From JAJPHC01 sp035255945 (lineage in GTDB: Bacteria; Acidobacteriota; Thermoanaerobaculia; Gp7-AA8), in contig DATEZA010000175.1 of assembly GCA_035255945.1 (NCBI GenBank), positions 1-31,219 of the forward strand: 31,219 nucleotides of DNA, given 5' to 3'. The position numbers were made by a program, and so were the translations under genes. The notes beneath the pieces are model-generated. The model searched no databases, was not told the origin of the DNA, and saw only the letters and a list, made by a program, of their open reading frames with translations. Shown here one piece after another: positions 1-7,731 of the stretch (positions within the stretch are counted from its first letter, which is position 1; the number at the start of each line of letters is the position of its first letter).

Positions 1-332
1 GTAAGGTCATGACGCAATGCTTGACACATAAGCATTCGATCGAATGGATCGCGGTGATGTTGTGGCAATGCCAGAACACCCGACACATCGCCAGCATCCA
101 GGGTCAGACTCGCGATGCGATGGACAACCCGGCGATCTTCAATGTACTCGTCAGCAGGTCCAGGCAATGGAAGTTTGCCGATCTGGTACTTGACAAGCGC
201 TTCCCACACAGAAACCACACTCAGAAATGCTTCATTCGATTTTTCGCGGATTGCGTCATAGGCATACCGGGGAAGCTTCGGATCGTTTGTAATGTACCAA
301 AGAAACGTATGTGTATCGAGGAGGAGTTTCAT
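1..332 (-). CDS. PIN-domain (VapC-type) toxin, 3' end cut by the window edge
   Basis: The frame opens at ATG 332 and stays open for 110 codons to the window edge, so the C-terminus is missing. The N-terminus LLLDTHTFLWYI carries the first PIN acidic residue (Asp6). VSVWEALVK supplies Glu44, and HHRDPFDRMLMCQA supplies Asp95 and Asp98. Together these form the metal-binding acidic set of PIN ribonucleases. Known members of this family cleave RNA and are held inactive by a co-transcribed antitoxin. The start codon overlaps the stop of the upstream antitoxin gene (ATGA), the usual coupling of antitoxin-first TA operons. The family assignment is firm. The RNA target cannot be told from sequence. 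Confidence 0.88.
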   Translation of the reverse strand, partial: MKLLLDTHTFLWYITNDPKLPRYAYDAIREKSNEAFLSVVSVWEALVKYQIGKLPLPGPADEYIEDRRVVHRIASLTLDAGDVSGVLALPQHHRDPFDRMLMCQALRHDL

Positions 333-562
333 CGCCCCTCGAACGCGTCCAGCAGATCGTCTGGAAGAGGATCATCGAAGTCATCCGGAACAACAAACTC
401 GCCCTCGGCCAAGCCAACCGGGCGAAGCGTTTCGGTCTCAGCGAGTGGGCGGATCTCGGCCACGGCACGCTTTCCCTGGTATACGACGACCGTCTCTCCG
501 TCGATCACACGATGGAAGTATTCGGATGCTCCGTTCTCGACTTCTTCGAGCGTGGCTTTCAT
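329..562 (-). CDS. Phd/YefM-family antitoxin
   Basis: This 77-aa protein begins MKATLEEVENGASEYFHRVIDGE and continues VVVYQGKRAVAEIRPL. That is the Phd/YefM layout: an N-terminal DNA-binding domain followed by an acidic, probably disordered tail (here rich in Asp, Pro and Glu, about residues 50-77) that wraps the toxin. It immediately precedes and overlaps the PIN toxin by the shared bases ATGA. Antitoxins of this family repress their own operon together with the toxin, so autoregulation is likely. A TAGAAT hexamer lies about 14 nt upstream of the start, but no good -35 or Shine-Dalgarno accompanies it. The pair lies downstream (minus-strand sense) of an integron-like core site at 722-728, consistent with carriage on a gene cassette. 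Confidence 0.85.
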   Translation of the reverse strand: MKATLEEVENGASEYFHRVIDGETVVVYQGKRAVAEIRPLAETETLRPVGLAEGEFVVPDDFDDPLPDDLLDAFEGR

Positions 563-721
563 CGAGTCAACATTCTAGCAAACTGGATGCGCGGCCGGTC
601 GCGAACGAACCTGCCCGGATTCTTGGGGAGGAGACTATTGATGTCTCGGGGCTCTTGACACGCAGGTTCAGGGCGCGATCGCGCAGTCATGGCATGCGGG
701 GCAAAGCCCAAATCCAACTCC

Positions 722-728
722 GCCTAAC
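722..728 (-). repeat. Integron-like core site (GTTAGGC on the minus strand)
   Basis: The plus-strand heptamer GCCTAAC fits the attC core consensus RYYYAAC/GTTRRRY. It sits in the same 11-bp context (TCCGCCTAACG) as the core site at 866-872, 144 bp away. Read on the minus strand it would mark the start of a cassette carrying the toxin-antitoxin pair. I could not find a convincing partner core that would make a complete second attC between 729 and 865. That stretch has only small hairpins, for example GCGTGA/TCACGC, and no gene. Confidence 0.4.
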
Positions 729-865
729 GACCTGTTTCGAACCGCAACTGATTACGCGCAGACGGTCGGCCACGCGTGAGCCCATCACGCAGGCGAGCAA
801 CTCTGCGAAACGCTGCGTAGCTCGGCGCGGGCGGGGGAAACGTGCGGGCGTAGGAATCGATGTCC

Positions 866-1051
866 GCCTAACGGTCTAAGGGTTCACCTGCGCGGCCAGG
901 GCCCACGTGCCGAAGCCGACGCGGCGCACGGCGTGCACGCATGTGAGTCGCGCGATGCAGGCCGCGCGCCGCCGTGAGATTTTTGACTTTGCGAGGCGGC
1001 TCGGCCGCCGGACCGAAGCCGGGCCGCGTCAGGTGCTACCTTGAGTTGGGC
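866..1051 (-). repeat. attC-like imperfect inverted repeat
   Basis: The left end GCCTAAC (866-872) and right end GTTGGGC (1045-1051) match the two outer attC core boxes. The adjacent arms are complementary with small bulges: AAGG, CACCTG and CGCGGCC on the left recur inverted on the right (about 25 nt each). This is the layout of integron recombination sites, which recombine as a folded single strand. At 186 bp it is longer than most attC sites. It starts 12 bp beyond the stop of the 194-aa gene, where a cassette attC would be. No integron integrase is in the window. Confidence 0.5.
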
Positions 1052-1062
1052 GGCGACAAGGT

Positions 1063-1647
1063 TCAGCGGCGACACGGACGTGCTTGTGCCAGGTTGGTGA
1101 AATCAGACGCGTAGATGCAGAGAATGTTTTCAAGTTCACGTGGGGAACGAGACTGAAGCGCCTCAGGCATTTCAGTAACTTCTAACGACCGCCTCTGATA
1201 CGCGAGTCCGAGTACGCGAGCTCCTTTGCGCGTTCCCGCATGTAGGTAAACACGATCCGGACTAATGTTAAGGTATGCACCAATTCGCGCCGCACAGTCG
1301 TAGCAATACAGTTCACCTATGCCATTTATCGGCGACAGAAGATGCTCCAAGAGTTCGAGTAGTTCGCCAAACCTCCTCGTATGTCCAATATTGGCGCTAT
1401 TCGCCAGCAGGACCTTCATAGTTGCATCGATTGCCTGCTTGCGAATTCGGCGCTGATGATCGAAACGGCGGCCATTTCGGTCGACCGCACGAGCCGCGAT
1501 TTGGATCGCTTCGCCGATCGATGACTGCTCGCGAAACCAATTGACCTGTGTTCTTTCCTTCGGAGCATGTTCGGCTTCATAGTCGGCGAGTAGTTCGTTC
1601 CAGGCCTGCGGTGCAAGCATCTGCGGGCGCTTACGACGCCGACTCAC
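1063..1647 (-). CDS. Unrecognised 194-aa protein, cassette-borne
   Basis: I do not recognise this family with certainty. I chose the GTG at 1647 because it overlaps the stop of the upstream gene (GTGA), which implies translational coupling. A longer in-frame extension would run across that gene. The product is basic at the N-terminus (SRRRKRPQ), mostly helical in appearance, and has a central CYDC pair (ELYCYDCAARIGAYL) that could bind metal. A basic stretch HAGTRKGARVLG follows. No signal peptide or membrane segment is evident. The stop is followed within 12 bp by the attC-like element, so this gene and its 73-aa partner look like one mobile cassette. The function is unknown. Confidence 0.6.
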   Translation of the reverse strand: MSRRRKRPQMLAPQAWNELLADYEAEHAPKERTQVNWFREQSSIGEAIQIAARAVDRNGRRFDHQRRIRKQAIDATMKVLLANSANIGHTRRFGELLELLEHLLSPINGIGELYCYDCAARIGAYLNISPDRVYLHAGTRKGARVLGLAYQRRSLEVTEMPEALQSRSPRELENILCIYASDFTNLAQARPCRR

Positions 1648-1865
1648 CTCGGAACCTCCAGGCCGGGCCGCCCACCTTGGCAGAAAGGACACCTGCGAGC
1701 GTGGATATCGGAACCATTTGCGCCGCACGTGTTGCCACAGGTTCTACAACGAAGAACGTAGATGTACTGAAGGTAGTCTGTGCCTTTTGCGTTCGTACTT
1801 TCGGTGACTTCCTGACCTCTAGAATTCACGTAGCCGACGTTCGTCGTTCCCGCGTCTGCCTTCAT
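1644..1865 (-). CDS. Small zinc-ribbon protein (73 aa)
   Basis: ATG at 1865 gives a 73-aa product. Two cysteine knuckles, CRTC (about residues 40-43) and CPFC (59-62), are separated by CGANGSDIHARR, followed by QGGRPGL. This spacing supports a four-Cys zinc ribbon. From memory, small uncharacterised bacterial proteins share the core GANGSDI..RRCP.CQGG.PGL, but I cannot verify this here. Its stop codon overlaps the GTG of the next gene, so the two are almost certainly co-translated. Zinc ribbons commonly bind nucleic acids or other proteins. Any specific role, for example defence or regulation, would be speculation. Confidence 0.65.
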   Translation of the reverse strand: MKADAGTTNVGYVNSRGQEVTESTNAKGTDYLQYIYVLRCRTCGNTCGANGSDIHARRCPFCQGGRPGLEVPR

Positions 1866-2170
1866 GCCAACATCATAACGCCACCGGCATTCGGTGATCG
1901 ACGCACATAGCATACCGGGCACCACGACGTCACCTTCTCCGCCCATGCTTGCATGAAATGTCTGAGCGAAGCCTTTGGCCGCCGAGAATTGTCGCGCGAA
2001 GCGGCCTCCTTTCTTCGTCCGCCCAACGGGTACTTCGGCCGCGCCGCTGCGGCCTGTGTGCAGTAGCGGAGCCTTCCCTGCCGGCACAGATCTTCCGTCA
2101 CGCGGAGCGGGTCGGGCGGAGGAAGAGTGCAGCCGCGAGACTCGCGGTCGGCCCAACTGCGCTCTGCTAT
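1866..2170. other. Gene-poor spacer, no supported gene
   Basis: This 305-bp stretch lies upstream of the zinc-ribbon gene and downstream of the dioxygenase gene. ORFs crossing it have no recognisable domains. It contains two more GCCCAAC heptamers (2021-2027 and 2151-2157), which read GTTGGGC on the minus strand. The second lies 14 bp beyond the dioxygenase stop codon and could be the outer boundary of the cassette region. A 7-mer match alone is weak. Confidence 0.35.
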
Positions 2171-2812
2171 CTATTCGTAGTCGTACTTGAGATCGCGCCG
2201 ATAGCACGTCTGCGCATCCATATCGAATACGACGCACGAATCGATCGGCCGCGAATAGACGTGCATGCTGACCGCGCGCTCGTTCCATTCGGAGAGATTG
2301 CGGATGCGGTGGATGGTCTGTGTCTTATCGACGGTATTGAGCGGTCCGCCCGGGATGGCGAGCTCGTTCTGAAGGTGCTGCATGTCGATCTGCGTGGCGC
2401 CGGCAATGCAGTCGATGCCGACCACCTGCTCGTTCTCCGGCGTGTTACATCGGATCTTCTTGTAGTTCTCGACGAGCAGCTTTCCTTCGAACATCGACAT
2501 CCAGCCGAGCTGCCCGTTGTGCGTGTGCAGCGGCGTCGTGACGCCGATCGGCCAGCAGATCAGCATCACTTCGATCATGTCGTTGCGGAAGATCTTGTTG
2601 CGCGTGTGGCGCTCGGGGAGCCAGTGCTTGTACCGCTCGACGTCCTCCGGCTTCAACGTGTACGAAACGAGGAAGTCGTACATCCGCTGCTTGGTGATCA
2701 GCCCCTCGGACAAGCGGCGCACGCCGTCGATGAATTCGTCCACCGGAACGGGGACGGGATCGGCGACGTGGGCCGGTTCCTGCGGAATTGAAACCGATTC
2801 GGGTGTTTCCAT
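2171..2812 (-). CDS. Cysteine dioxygenase-type cupin
   Basis: The 213-aa product matches bacterial cysteine dioxygenases, which add O2 to a cysteine-type thiol to give the sulfinate using a mononuclear iron. The motif PLHTHNGQ supplies His96 and His98, and IHRIRN supplies a third candidate iron ligand, His168. SMHVYSRPIDSC is the conserved C-terminal strand of the family. I chose ATG 2812, which has GAGGG about 9 nt upstream. The longer frame would need a TTG at 2836. The gene is divergent from a secreted protein at 2885, and the 72-bp gap must hold both promoters. The exact thiol substrate (cysteine, mercaptopropionate or other) is not determined. Confidence 0.85.
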   Translation of the reverse strand: METPESVSIPQEPAHVADPVPVPVDEFIDGVRRLSEGLITKQRMYDFLVSYTLKPEDVERYKHWLPERHTRNKIFRNDMIEVMLICWPIGVTTPLHTHNGQLGWMSMFEGKLLVENYKKIRCNTPENEQVVGIDCIAGATQIDMQHLQNELAIPGGPLNTVDKTQTIHRIRNLSEWNERAVSMHVYSRPIDSCVVFDMDAQTCYRRDLKYDYE

Positions 2813-2884
2813 CGTAGTGTCCCTCGACTCGATCAACTATACCGCGGTCACACTTCACAGGAGGTGCCCGCCAAAGGAGCATGC

Positions 2885-3652
2885 ATGAAACGCCTCAGTC
2901 TGGCAGTTCTGGTCACCGTCATCTCGCTCGCCGCCTTCGCGGCCGAGCCGCCGAAGCCGCAGCTCTACTCGCTGTACGAAGAGGTCGTGAATCCTTCGAT
3001 GATGACGCAGTACGAAGGTGCGACGAAGGACCTCGTCAAAGCGCTCGGCGAGAAGAAGCTCACCTCGGCGTCGTTCGTCGTGAATACGTACATGACCAGC
3101 GACTTCCATTACCTCTATATGACGCCGATCGCGAGCTGGGCGCAGCTCGACACGATCGACAACGACTGGCGCGAACTGAAGGAAAAGATCGGCGCCGAGC
3201 GCTGGACCGACATCCAGAAGCGCGGCAACGGAGCGATGTCGTCGTACGACTCCGCGATCATCGCGCGGCGCGACGAGCTGTCATACCGGCCCGAGACTCC
3301 GCGTCTTCCGGAAGAGCGCGAGCCGTTCGCCCGCCTCGAGTTCTACTACCTGAAGCCGGGCGCCGAGGAGCAGGCGGAGCAGGTGGCAAAGGACTACGTG
3401 ACACTCTTCAAGGAGAAGAAAATCGCCGACGGGTTCTCGATCTACACCGCGCTCAGCGGACACGATCTGCCGGTGCTCGTCGCGGTGATTCCCGCGCAGA
3501 GTCCCGCCGACTTCGCTGCCGCCGATGAGAGGAATACCGCCGCGCTCGGCGATGCACTGCGCACGTTGCAGGGTCGCGCGATGTCGCTGACGCGCCGCAT
3601 CGAGCGGAAGGACGTGTGGTTCCGGCCGGATCTGTCGTACATGGCGAGGTAA
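2885..3652 (+). CDS. Secreted protein of unknown function with two similar halves
   Basis: ATG 2885 is preceded by AAAGGAG at 2873-2879. The 255-aa product starts with a clear Sec signal peptide (KR, then LSLAVLVTVISLAAFA, cleavage probably at AFA/AEP), so it is exported. The mature part seems to contain two alpha/beta units. One is near LYSLYEEVVNPSMM...DFHYLYMTPI and the other near ARLEFYYLKPGAEEQ...HDLPVLVAVIPA. Each starts with a strand followed by a helix, reminiscent of dimeric alpha-beta barrel (NIPSNAP/ABM-like) folds. That fold call is inference from pattern. No catalytic residues are recognised. Confidence 0.75.
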   Translation: MKRLSLAVLVTVISLAAFAAEPPKPQLYSLYEEVVNPSMMTQYEGATKDLVKALGEKKLTSASFVVNTYMTSDFHYLYMTPIASWAQLDTIDNDWRELKEKIGAERWTDIQKRGNGAMSSYDSAIIARRDELSYRPETPRLPEEREPFARLEFYYLKPGAEEQAEQVAKDYVTLFKEKKIADGFSIYTALSGHDLPVLVAVIPAQSPADFAAADERNTAALGDALRTLQGRAMSLTRRIERKDVWFRPDLSYMAR

Positions 3653-3653
3653 G

Positions 3654-3942
3654 GGGAGTGCGGCAGCTTGCTGCCGCCCTTGGATTGCGGCAGCTTGCTG
3701 CCGAGGACTCATGAGGGATTGAACGCAGAACGCAGAACGCAGAGTCAGAATTGAGAATCAGCGAGCCTGCGCGTTTCGAGTCGTTCCCTTTCTCATTTCT
3801 CACTCTGCGTTCTGCGTTCTGCGTTCAATCCTTTCGGTTTGAGACGGTCAGCTCGCTGCCGGCCTTGGATTGCTTGCTTGCGCCGATGAGCGCGGCGGCA
3901 AGCCGCCGCAATCCAGGAGCGGCAGCAAGCTGCCGCACTCCC
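3654..3942. repeat. Nested intergenic palindromes upstream of purA
   Basis: The outer arms 3654-3690 and 3906-3942 are 37-nt inverted repeats with two mismatches. Each contains the self-complementary GCGGCAGCTTGCTGCCGC and ends with GGAGTG/CACTCC. Nested inside are perfect 30-nt inverted arms, 3716-3745 and 3802-3831, built of the heptamer GCAGAAC repeated. More GGCGGCAAGCCGCC-type palindromes lie at 3890-3910. The structure fills the whole 316-bp gap between the secreted-protein stop and purA. No U-tract follows, so it is not a classical intrinsic terminator. Confidence 0.9.
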
Positions 3943-3968
3943 GCCTTGTGTTAGTCTCCCCCGCGCTC

Positions 3969-5171
3969 ATGGACCGGAATGTCGCTGTCATCGGCGCGCA
4001 GTGGGGAGACGAAGGCAAGGGGAAGATCGTCGATCTTCTCTGCGAGTCGTTCGATGTCGTCGCCCGATACCAGGGGGGCCACAACGCCGGCCACACGGTC
4101 AAATTCGGCGACAAGCATTTCGCGCTGCGCCTGATCCCGTCCGGCATCCTCCACGCGAACAAGCTCTGTCTGCTCGGCAACGGCATGGTCATCGATCCGG
4201 CCGCGCTGCTCGAAGAGATGGACAAGCTCCGCGCCCTCGGCATCACGATCGATTCCAACCTGAAGATCAGCGACCGCGCGCATGTCATCCTCCCGTACCA
4301 CAAGGCGCTCGACCTCGCGCGCGAGGAGCGGGCGGGCAACGCGAAGATCGGCACGACCGGCCGCGGCATCGGTCCGGCGTACGAATCGAAGATCGGCCGC
4401 TACGGCGTGCGGGTCGCCGACCTGCTCGATGAAGACGCACTGAAGAGCAAGATCGAGCTGGCCGCGATCTATCGAAACGAAGCGTTCGACGTCGCCCAGA
4501 TCGTCGACGCCTACCTCGACTTCGGCCGCCAGCTCGCCGACCGCATCACGAACGTCACGCTGCTGATCAACGAGCAGATCCGCGCCGGCAAGCGCGTGAT
4601 GTTCGAAGGCGCGCAGGGAACGATGCTCGATGTCGATCACGGCACCTACCCGTTCGTCACCTCCTCGAGCACTTGCGTCGGCGGCATCTGCACCGGCCTC
4701 GGCGTCGCACCGAAGCACATCCACAAAGTGATCGGCGTGGCGAAGGCGTACACGACGCGCGTCGGCTCCGGCCCTTTCCCGACCGAACTGCAGGACGAGA
4801 CCGGCGAGCACCTGCGCACGCGCGGCAACGAGTTCGGCACCGTCACCGGCCGCCCGCGCCGCACCGGCTGGCTCGATCTCGTGATCCTCCGCAATTGCGC
4901 GATGCTCAATGGCCTCGATGAGATCGCCGTCACGAAGCTCGACGTGCTCGACGATCTCGACGAGATCAAAGTCTGCGTCGACTACGACGATCGCGGCACA
5001 CCGCGCTACACGACGGTGAAGGGATGGAAGACGTCGACGATCGGCATCACGTCATATGACGCCCTCCCGCAGCAGGCGAAGGACTACGTGACGTTCATCG
5101 AGGACGAGACCGGCGCAAAAGCGTCGATCATCTCGACCGGTCCGCGCCGCGAAGAAACGATCGTGCGCTGA
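3969..5171 (+). CDS. purA: Adenylosuccinate synthetase
   Basis: PurA condenses IMP with aspartate using GTP, the first committed step to AMP. The 400-aa protein has all signature segments: QWGDEGKGKI (Asp14 catalytic, P-loop), GGHNAGHTV (His42), TTGRGIGPAY, FEGAQGTMLDVDHGTYPFVTSS, TTRVGSGPFPTE and GRPRRTGWLD. It is somewhat shorter than the roughly 430 aa of many homologues. ATG 3969 begins the conserved N-terminus. The in-frame extension to 3870 lies inside a palindromic spacer and is rejected. There is no Shine-Dalgarno, so translation may be leaderless or weakly initiated. The last 63 bp of the gene recur at 8728-8789. Confidence 0.97.
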   Translation: MDRNVAVIGAQWGDEGKGKIVDLLCESFDVVARYQGGHNAGHTVKFGDKHFALRLIPSGILHANKLCLLGNGMVIDPAALLEEMDKLRALGITIDSNLKISDRAHVILPYHKALDLAREERAGNAKIGTTGRGIGPAYESKIGRYGVRVADLLDEDALKSKIELAAIYRNEAFDVAQIVDAYLDFGRQLADRITNVTLLINEQIRAGKRVMFEGAQGTMLDVDHGTYPFVTSSSTCVGGICTGLGVAPKHIHKVIGVAKAYTTRVGSGPFPTELQDETGEHLRTRGNEFGTVTGRPRRTGWLDLVILRNCAMLNGLDEIAVTKLDVLDDLDEIKVCVDYDDRGTPRYTTVKGWKTSTIGITSYDALPQQAKDYVTFIEDETGAKASIISTGPRREETIVR

Positions 5172-5193
5172 TTCACTTCTGCCGCGCGATCGC
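5105..5193 (+). repeat. Left copy of a split direct repeat (purA 3' end plus neighbour's 3' end)
   Basis: Positions 5105-5167, the last codons of purA, match 8728-8789 with one single-base gap and one substitution. Positions 5173-5193, just after the purA stop, match 9046-9066, the 3' end of the convergent membrane-protein gene, with one mismatch. Both reads give AIARQK-stop on the minus strand. Thus both sides of the original purA/membrane-gene junction are duplicated around the NACHT insert. Confidence 0.85.
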
Positions 5194-5329
5194 GCCCCTC
5201 GAAGAAGAGCACGTAGCGTAGGCAATCGCGCAGTCCTTGCGCGGATGCTGCTCAGCGAAGCCGGCCGCCGCGGCGACGCAAACCTGTTTTGAGAACGACG
5301 CGACAGCAAGGTTTATCGCGGGACATCGT

Positions 5330-7708
5330 TCACACGGTGCGCCGCACACGTAACCGCTCGGCGAGAATGTTCAGTCCGTCGACGACTTGCGGATTCCGGA
5401 TGTCATCCATCGTCATGTTCCATCGGAGCACGTCTCGCCACGAATCTCGGAGAGTCCGTTTTTTGAGCTCGGCGGCACGCCGATAATGCTCGGCCGGCCG
5501 GTTCTCCAACTCGATCGCCAACTCGCGAATTACGTTCTCGTTTTCGGACGTCGGATCGATCGTGGACCGGCGCAGCACGTGATCGATGAGCACTGCTTGT
5601 CCATTTGTGGTTCGAAGCCTGCGAATCAACCCCGCCAGATCGGACGCATCGGTCACGTGACGTAGCGATCCGACTCGCGCACGCCAGGTCAGCAGATCGC
5701 GGAGGCTGTCGAAGGTCAGGATGACGATTAGCGCGATCCCTGCCGTGAACAATGTATATGTACCGATGTCTCCGAGTTTGTCCCGAACCGGGGCTCGCAT
5801 AACCGGCGGGTACCAACGGTCGATCAAGGACTCAAGCCGATCCGCCGTCGCCAGGAAGGCACCAATCGGGAGCAACCAGCCCGCCGCCACAAAAACCTCG
5901 CGCAGGGACATCTGCTCACGCAAGTGACGCAGGAAAGCCAAAAGGGGATCTTTGAACCGTGAAAACGGAAGAATCCCGACGAACGCCATCCACGCGGCAA
6001 AGGCGGGCCACAACGCCGTGAAAAATGCGACCCGGAACACGTGCGGACTGAGCCAGACGATGAGGACCATTGCAGCGAGACGCAACCCGACGACGGGGAC
6101 CAGGTTCAACAATGTCTTTGGTCCCGCCGTCAGTCGCCAGACCTGCCGTCTTCTCATGTACGTCACCGCTAGCGAGAACGCCGGAAAGACGATGGCGTCC
6201 GCGATGAATCGCGGTTGGGCGATGACCACACTCAGCGCGATCACGATGTGAAGCACGACATCGACCGGCGCAATCCACGTCAGCATGCGAGCCGCTCTCA
6301 CGAAATGCCGATTTCGCGGAAGCCGTCGCAAATGCGCGAACGTGGCATCGCGTTCCCGTCTCAGGCGCCGCGTCACGAACAGGTCGATCAACTCGCCGCG
6401 GATCGCAAAGACAATCTCCGGTGTGACCGTCGCAAGCAAAGCTGCCTGCCGATAGGCCACTTCGGCCAGCCAGCGACTGCCGTCCGTGAAAGCGCGACCG
6501 ATGACCTGCGCGAGAACGCGGTCCGGCGCAATCCCCGCGACCTCTAGAGCCCACTTACGATCGCGCAGCGCTCCGACGCGCGTTGCGGCTTCGACGAGCA
6601 GCCCGACCAGCTCGCGAAGACGTTCGGGCGCCGCCGCGGCCCGGCCTTGATATCCCGACTGCAGCAGGGACATCAGATGCAGCGCGAGCGGCGGCCAGGA
6701 AAACTCCCGAACAAATCGCGGTTCGTTCGCCGCTCCATCGGCGCTCGCAGACTCCCAGACCGTCGCATCGATGGCCGCCACCGCGCGCTCGAGAAGCGTC
6801 TCGACGGTCGACAGGATCCCGGCGAGTCGCTCGGCCGTCCGGGTTTGCAGCAGCACAACCGCCGTCTCGCGCCATCGTGCATCAGTGACCAATCGCTGGG
6901 GTGTCACTACCTCTGGTGCATCGAGGACGACTGCCGTTGCGAAGTACTCCGGGAACCGGCGATGGGAGAAAGTGAACGTTGCGTCGCTCGACATCCCTTC
7001 GCTCCGCGCGAGCTTGACGAACTCCAGCGCATTGAACATCGCCTCGATGTCAGGCGTGTATCCAAGCTCCGCCATCGCCGTTGCCAGCGCCCTCCGCGGC
7101 GGACTGAGGCCGAGCGTCGGATGCGAAGCCATACAGAACGCGGCCTGCTCGGCACCTTTGCGTAAATCTTCCGCACTCATGCCAAACCGCCGGAAAAGAT
7201 TCTTCTTTTCGTAGTTCTCGAGCCGGGTTGCGATGTATTTCTCGAACACGAGATGCACGTGATCGGGGAACGGATAACCGTTTCGGAGGTACTGACAGAG
7301 AAGACCGATGAGCATCGGATTCCGCGAGGCGAGAGCGATCGCCGGCTCCGCGATCTCGAGCCGACCAATTAGATCCCTGCGCAGCTGTACCGGAAGATCA
7401 GCCTGCCGGATCAACCTGCGGCGATACTCGTCGGAGAGCGCGAGAATCCGGAAGCGAGGCCATCCCATTCCGCCAGGACCGCGGAAGTAGCGCGACGCGA
7501 CGATACCGCGACATGAATTCATCGAGCCCAGGAATGCCGCAATCGCCTCGGCGTACTCGCTCACGGCGGTGTCCGCGCTCGTTGCGCTCAATACGTCGGG
7601 GATTTCATCGAACGAATCGAACAGAAACAGCCACGTCCCTTCCTCGAGTCCCCGGGAGAGCTCCTCATTCAGAAAGTCTTCGACGTCGGGACTGTGGGAG
7701 CGGTTCAA
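5330..7708 (-). CDS. NACHT-type NTPase, C-terminal part after a frameshift
   Basis: This frame continues the protein begun at 8286. It carries the Walker B region TWLFLFDSFDEIP (about residues 25-37) and the sensor-like GIVASRYFRGP, followed by helical winged-helix-type segments. Four to six hydrophobic membrane segments lie at about residues 470-670, and a charged helical tail follows. The nominal start is TTG 7708, but the codons before it (RLIRAHVLKA) also read as protein and fit the family, so this is very probably not an independent gene. NACHT/STAND ATPases are signalling switches, and several bacterial ones sense phage proteins and trigger a membrane or nuclease effector. A membrane-acting defence role is inference. 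Confidence 0.8.
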   Translation of the reverse strand: MNRSHSPDVEDFLNEELSRGLEEGTWLFLFDSFDEIPDVLSATSADTAVSEYAEAIAAFLGSMNSCRGIVASRYFRGPGGMGWPRFRILALSDEYRRRLIRQADLPVQLRRDLIGRLEIAEPAIALASRNPMLIGLLCQYLRNGYPFPDHVHLVFEKYIATRLENYEKKNLFRRFGMSAEDLRKGAEQAAFCMASHPTLGLSPPRRALATAMAELGYTPDIEAMFNALEFVKLARSEGMSSDATFTFSHRRFPEYFATAVVLDAPEVVTPQRLVTDARWRETAVVLLQTRTAERLAGILSTVETLLERAVAAIDATVWESASADGAANEPRFVREFSWPPLALHLMSLLQSGYQGRAAAAPERLRELVGLLVEAATRVGALRDRKWALEVAGIAPDRVLAQVIGRAFTDGSRWLAEVAYRQAALLATVTPEIVFAIRGELIDLFVTRRLRRERDATFAHLRRLPRNRHFVRAARMLTWIAPVDVVLHIVIALSVVIAQPRFIADAIVFPAFSLAVTYMRRRQVWRLTAGPKTLLNLVPVVGLRLAAMVLIVWLSPHVFRVAFFTALWPAFAAWMAFVGILPFSRFKDPLLAFLRHLREQMSLREVFVAAGWLLPIGAFLATADRLESLIDRWYPPVMRAPVRDKLGDIGTYTLFTAGIALIVILTFDSLRDLLTWRARVGSLRHVTDASDLAGLIRRLRTTNGQAVLIDHVLRRSTIDPTSENENVIRELAIELENRPAEHYRRAAELKKRTLRDSWRDVLRWNMTMDDIRNPQVVDGLNILAERLRVRRTV

Positions 7709-7731
7709 CGCTTTCAGAACATGGGCGCGGA

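Noticed and set aside
292..879. Plus-strand ORFs over the toxin-antitoxin genes
   Set aside because: Low-complexity Arg/Ser-rich products; the minus strand gives clear PIN and Phd families.
1862..2101. 79-codon minus-strand ORF upstream of the zinc ribbon
   Set aside because: No domain, and the composition is like non-coding sequence.
3870..3968. N-terminal extension of purA
   Set aside because: The extra residues are encoded by the palindromic spacer, and the family N-terminus begins at 3969.
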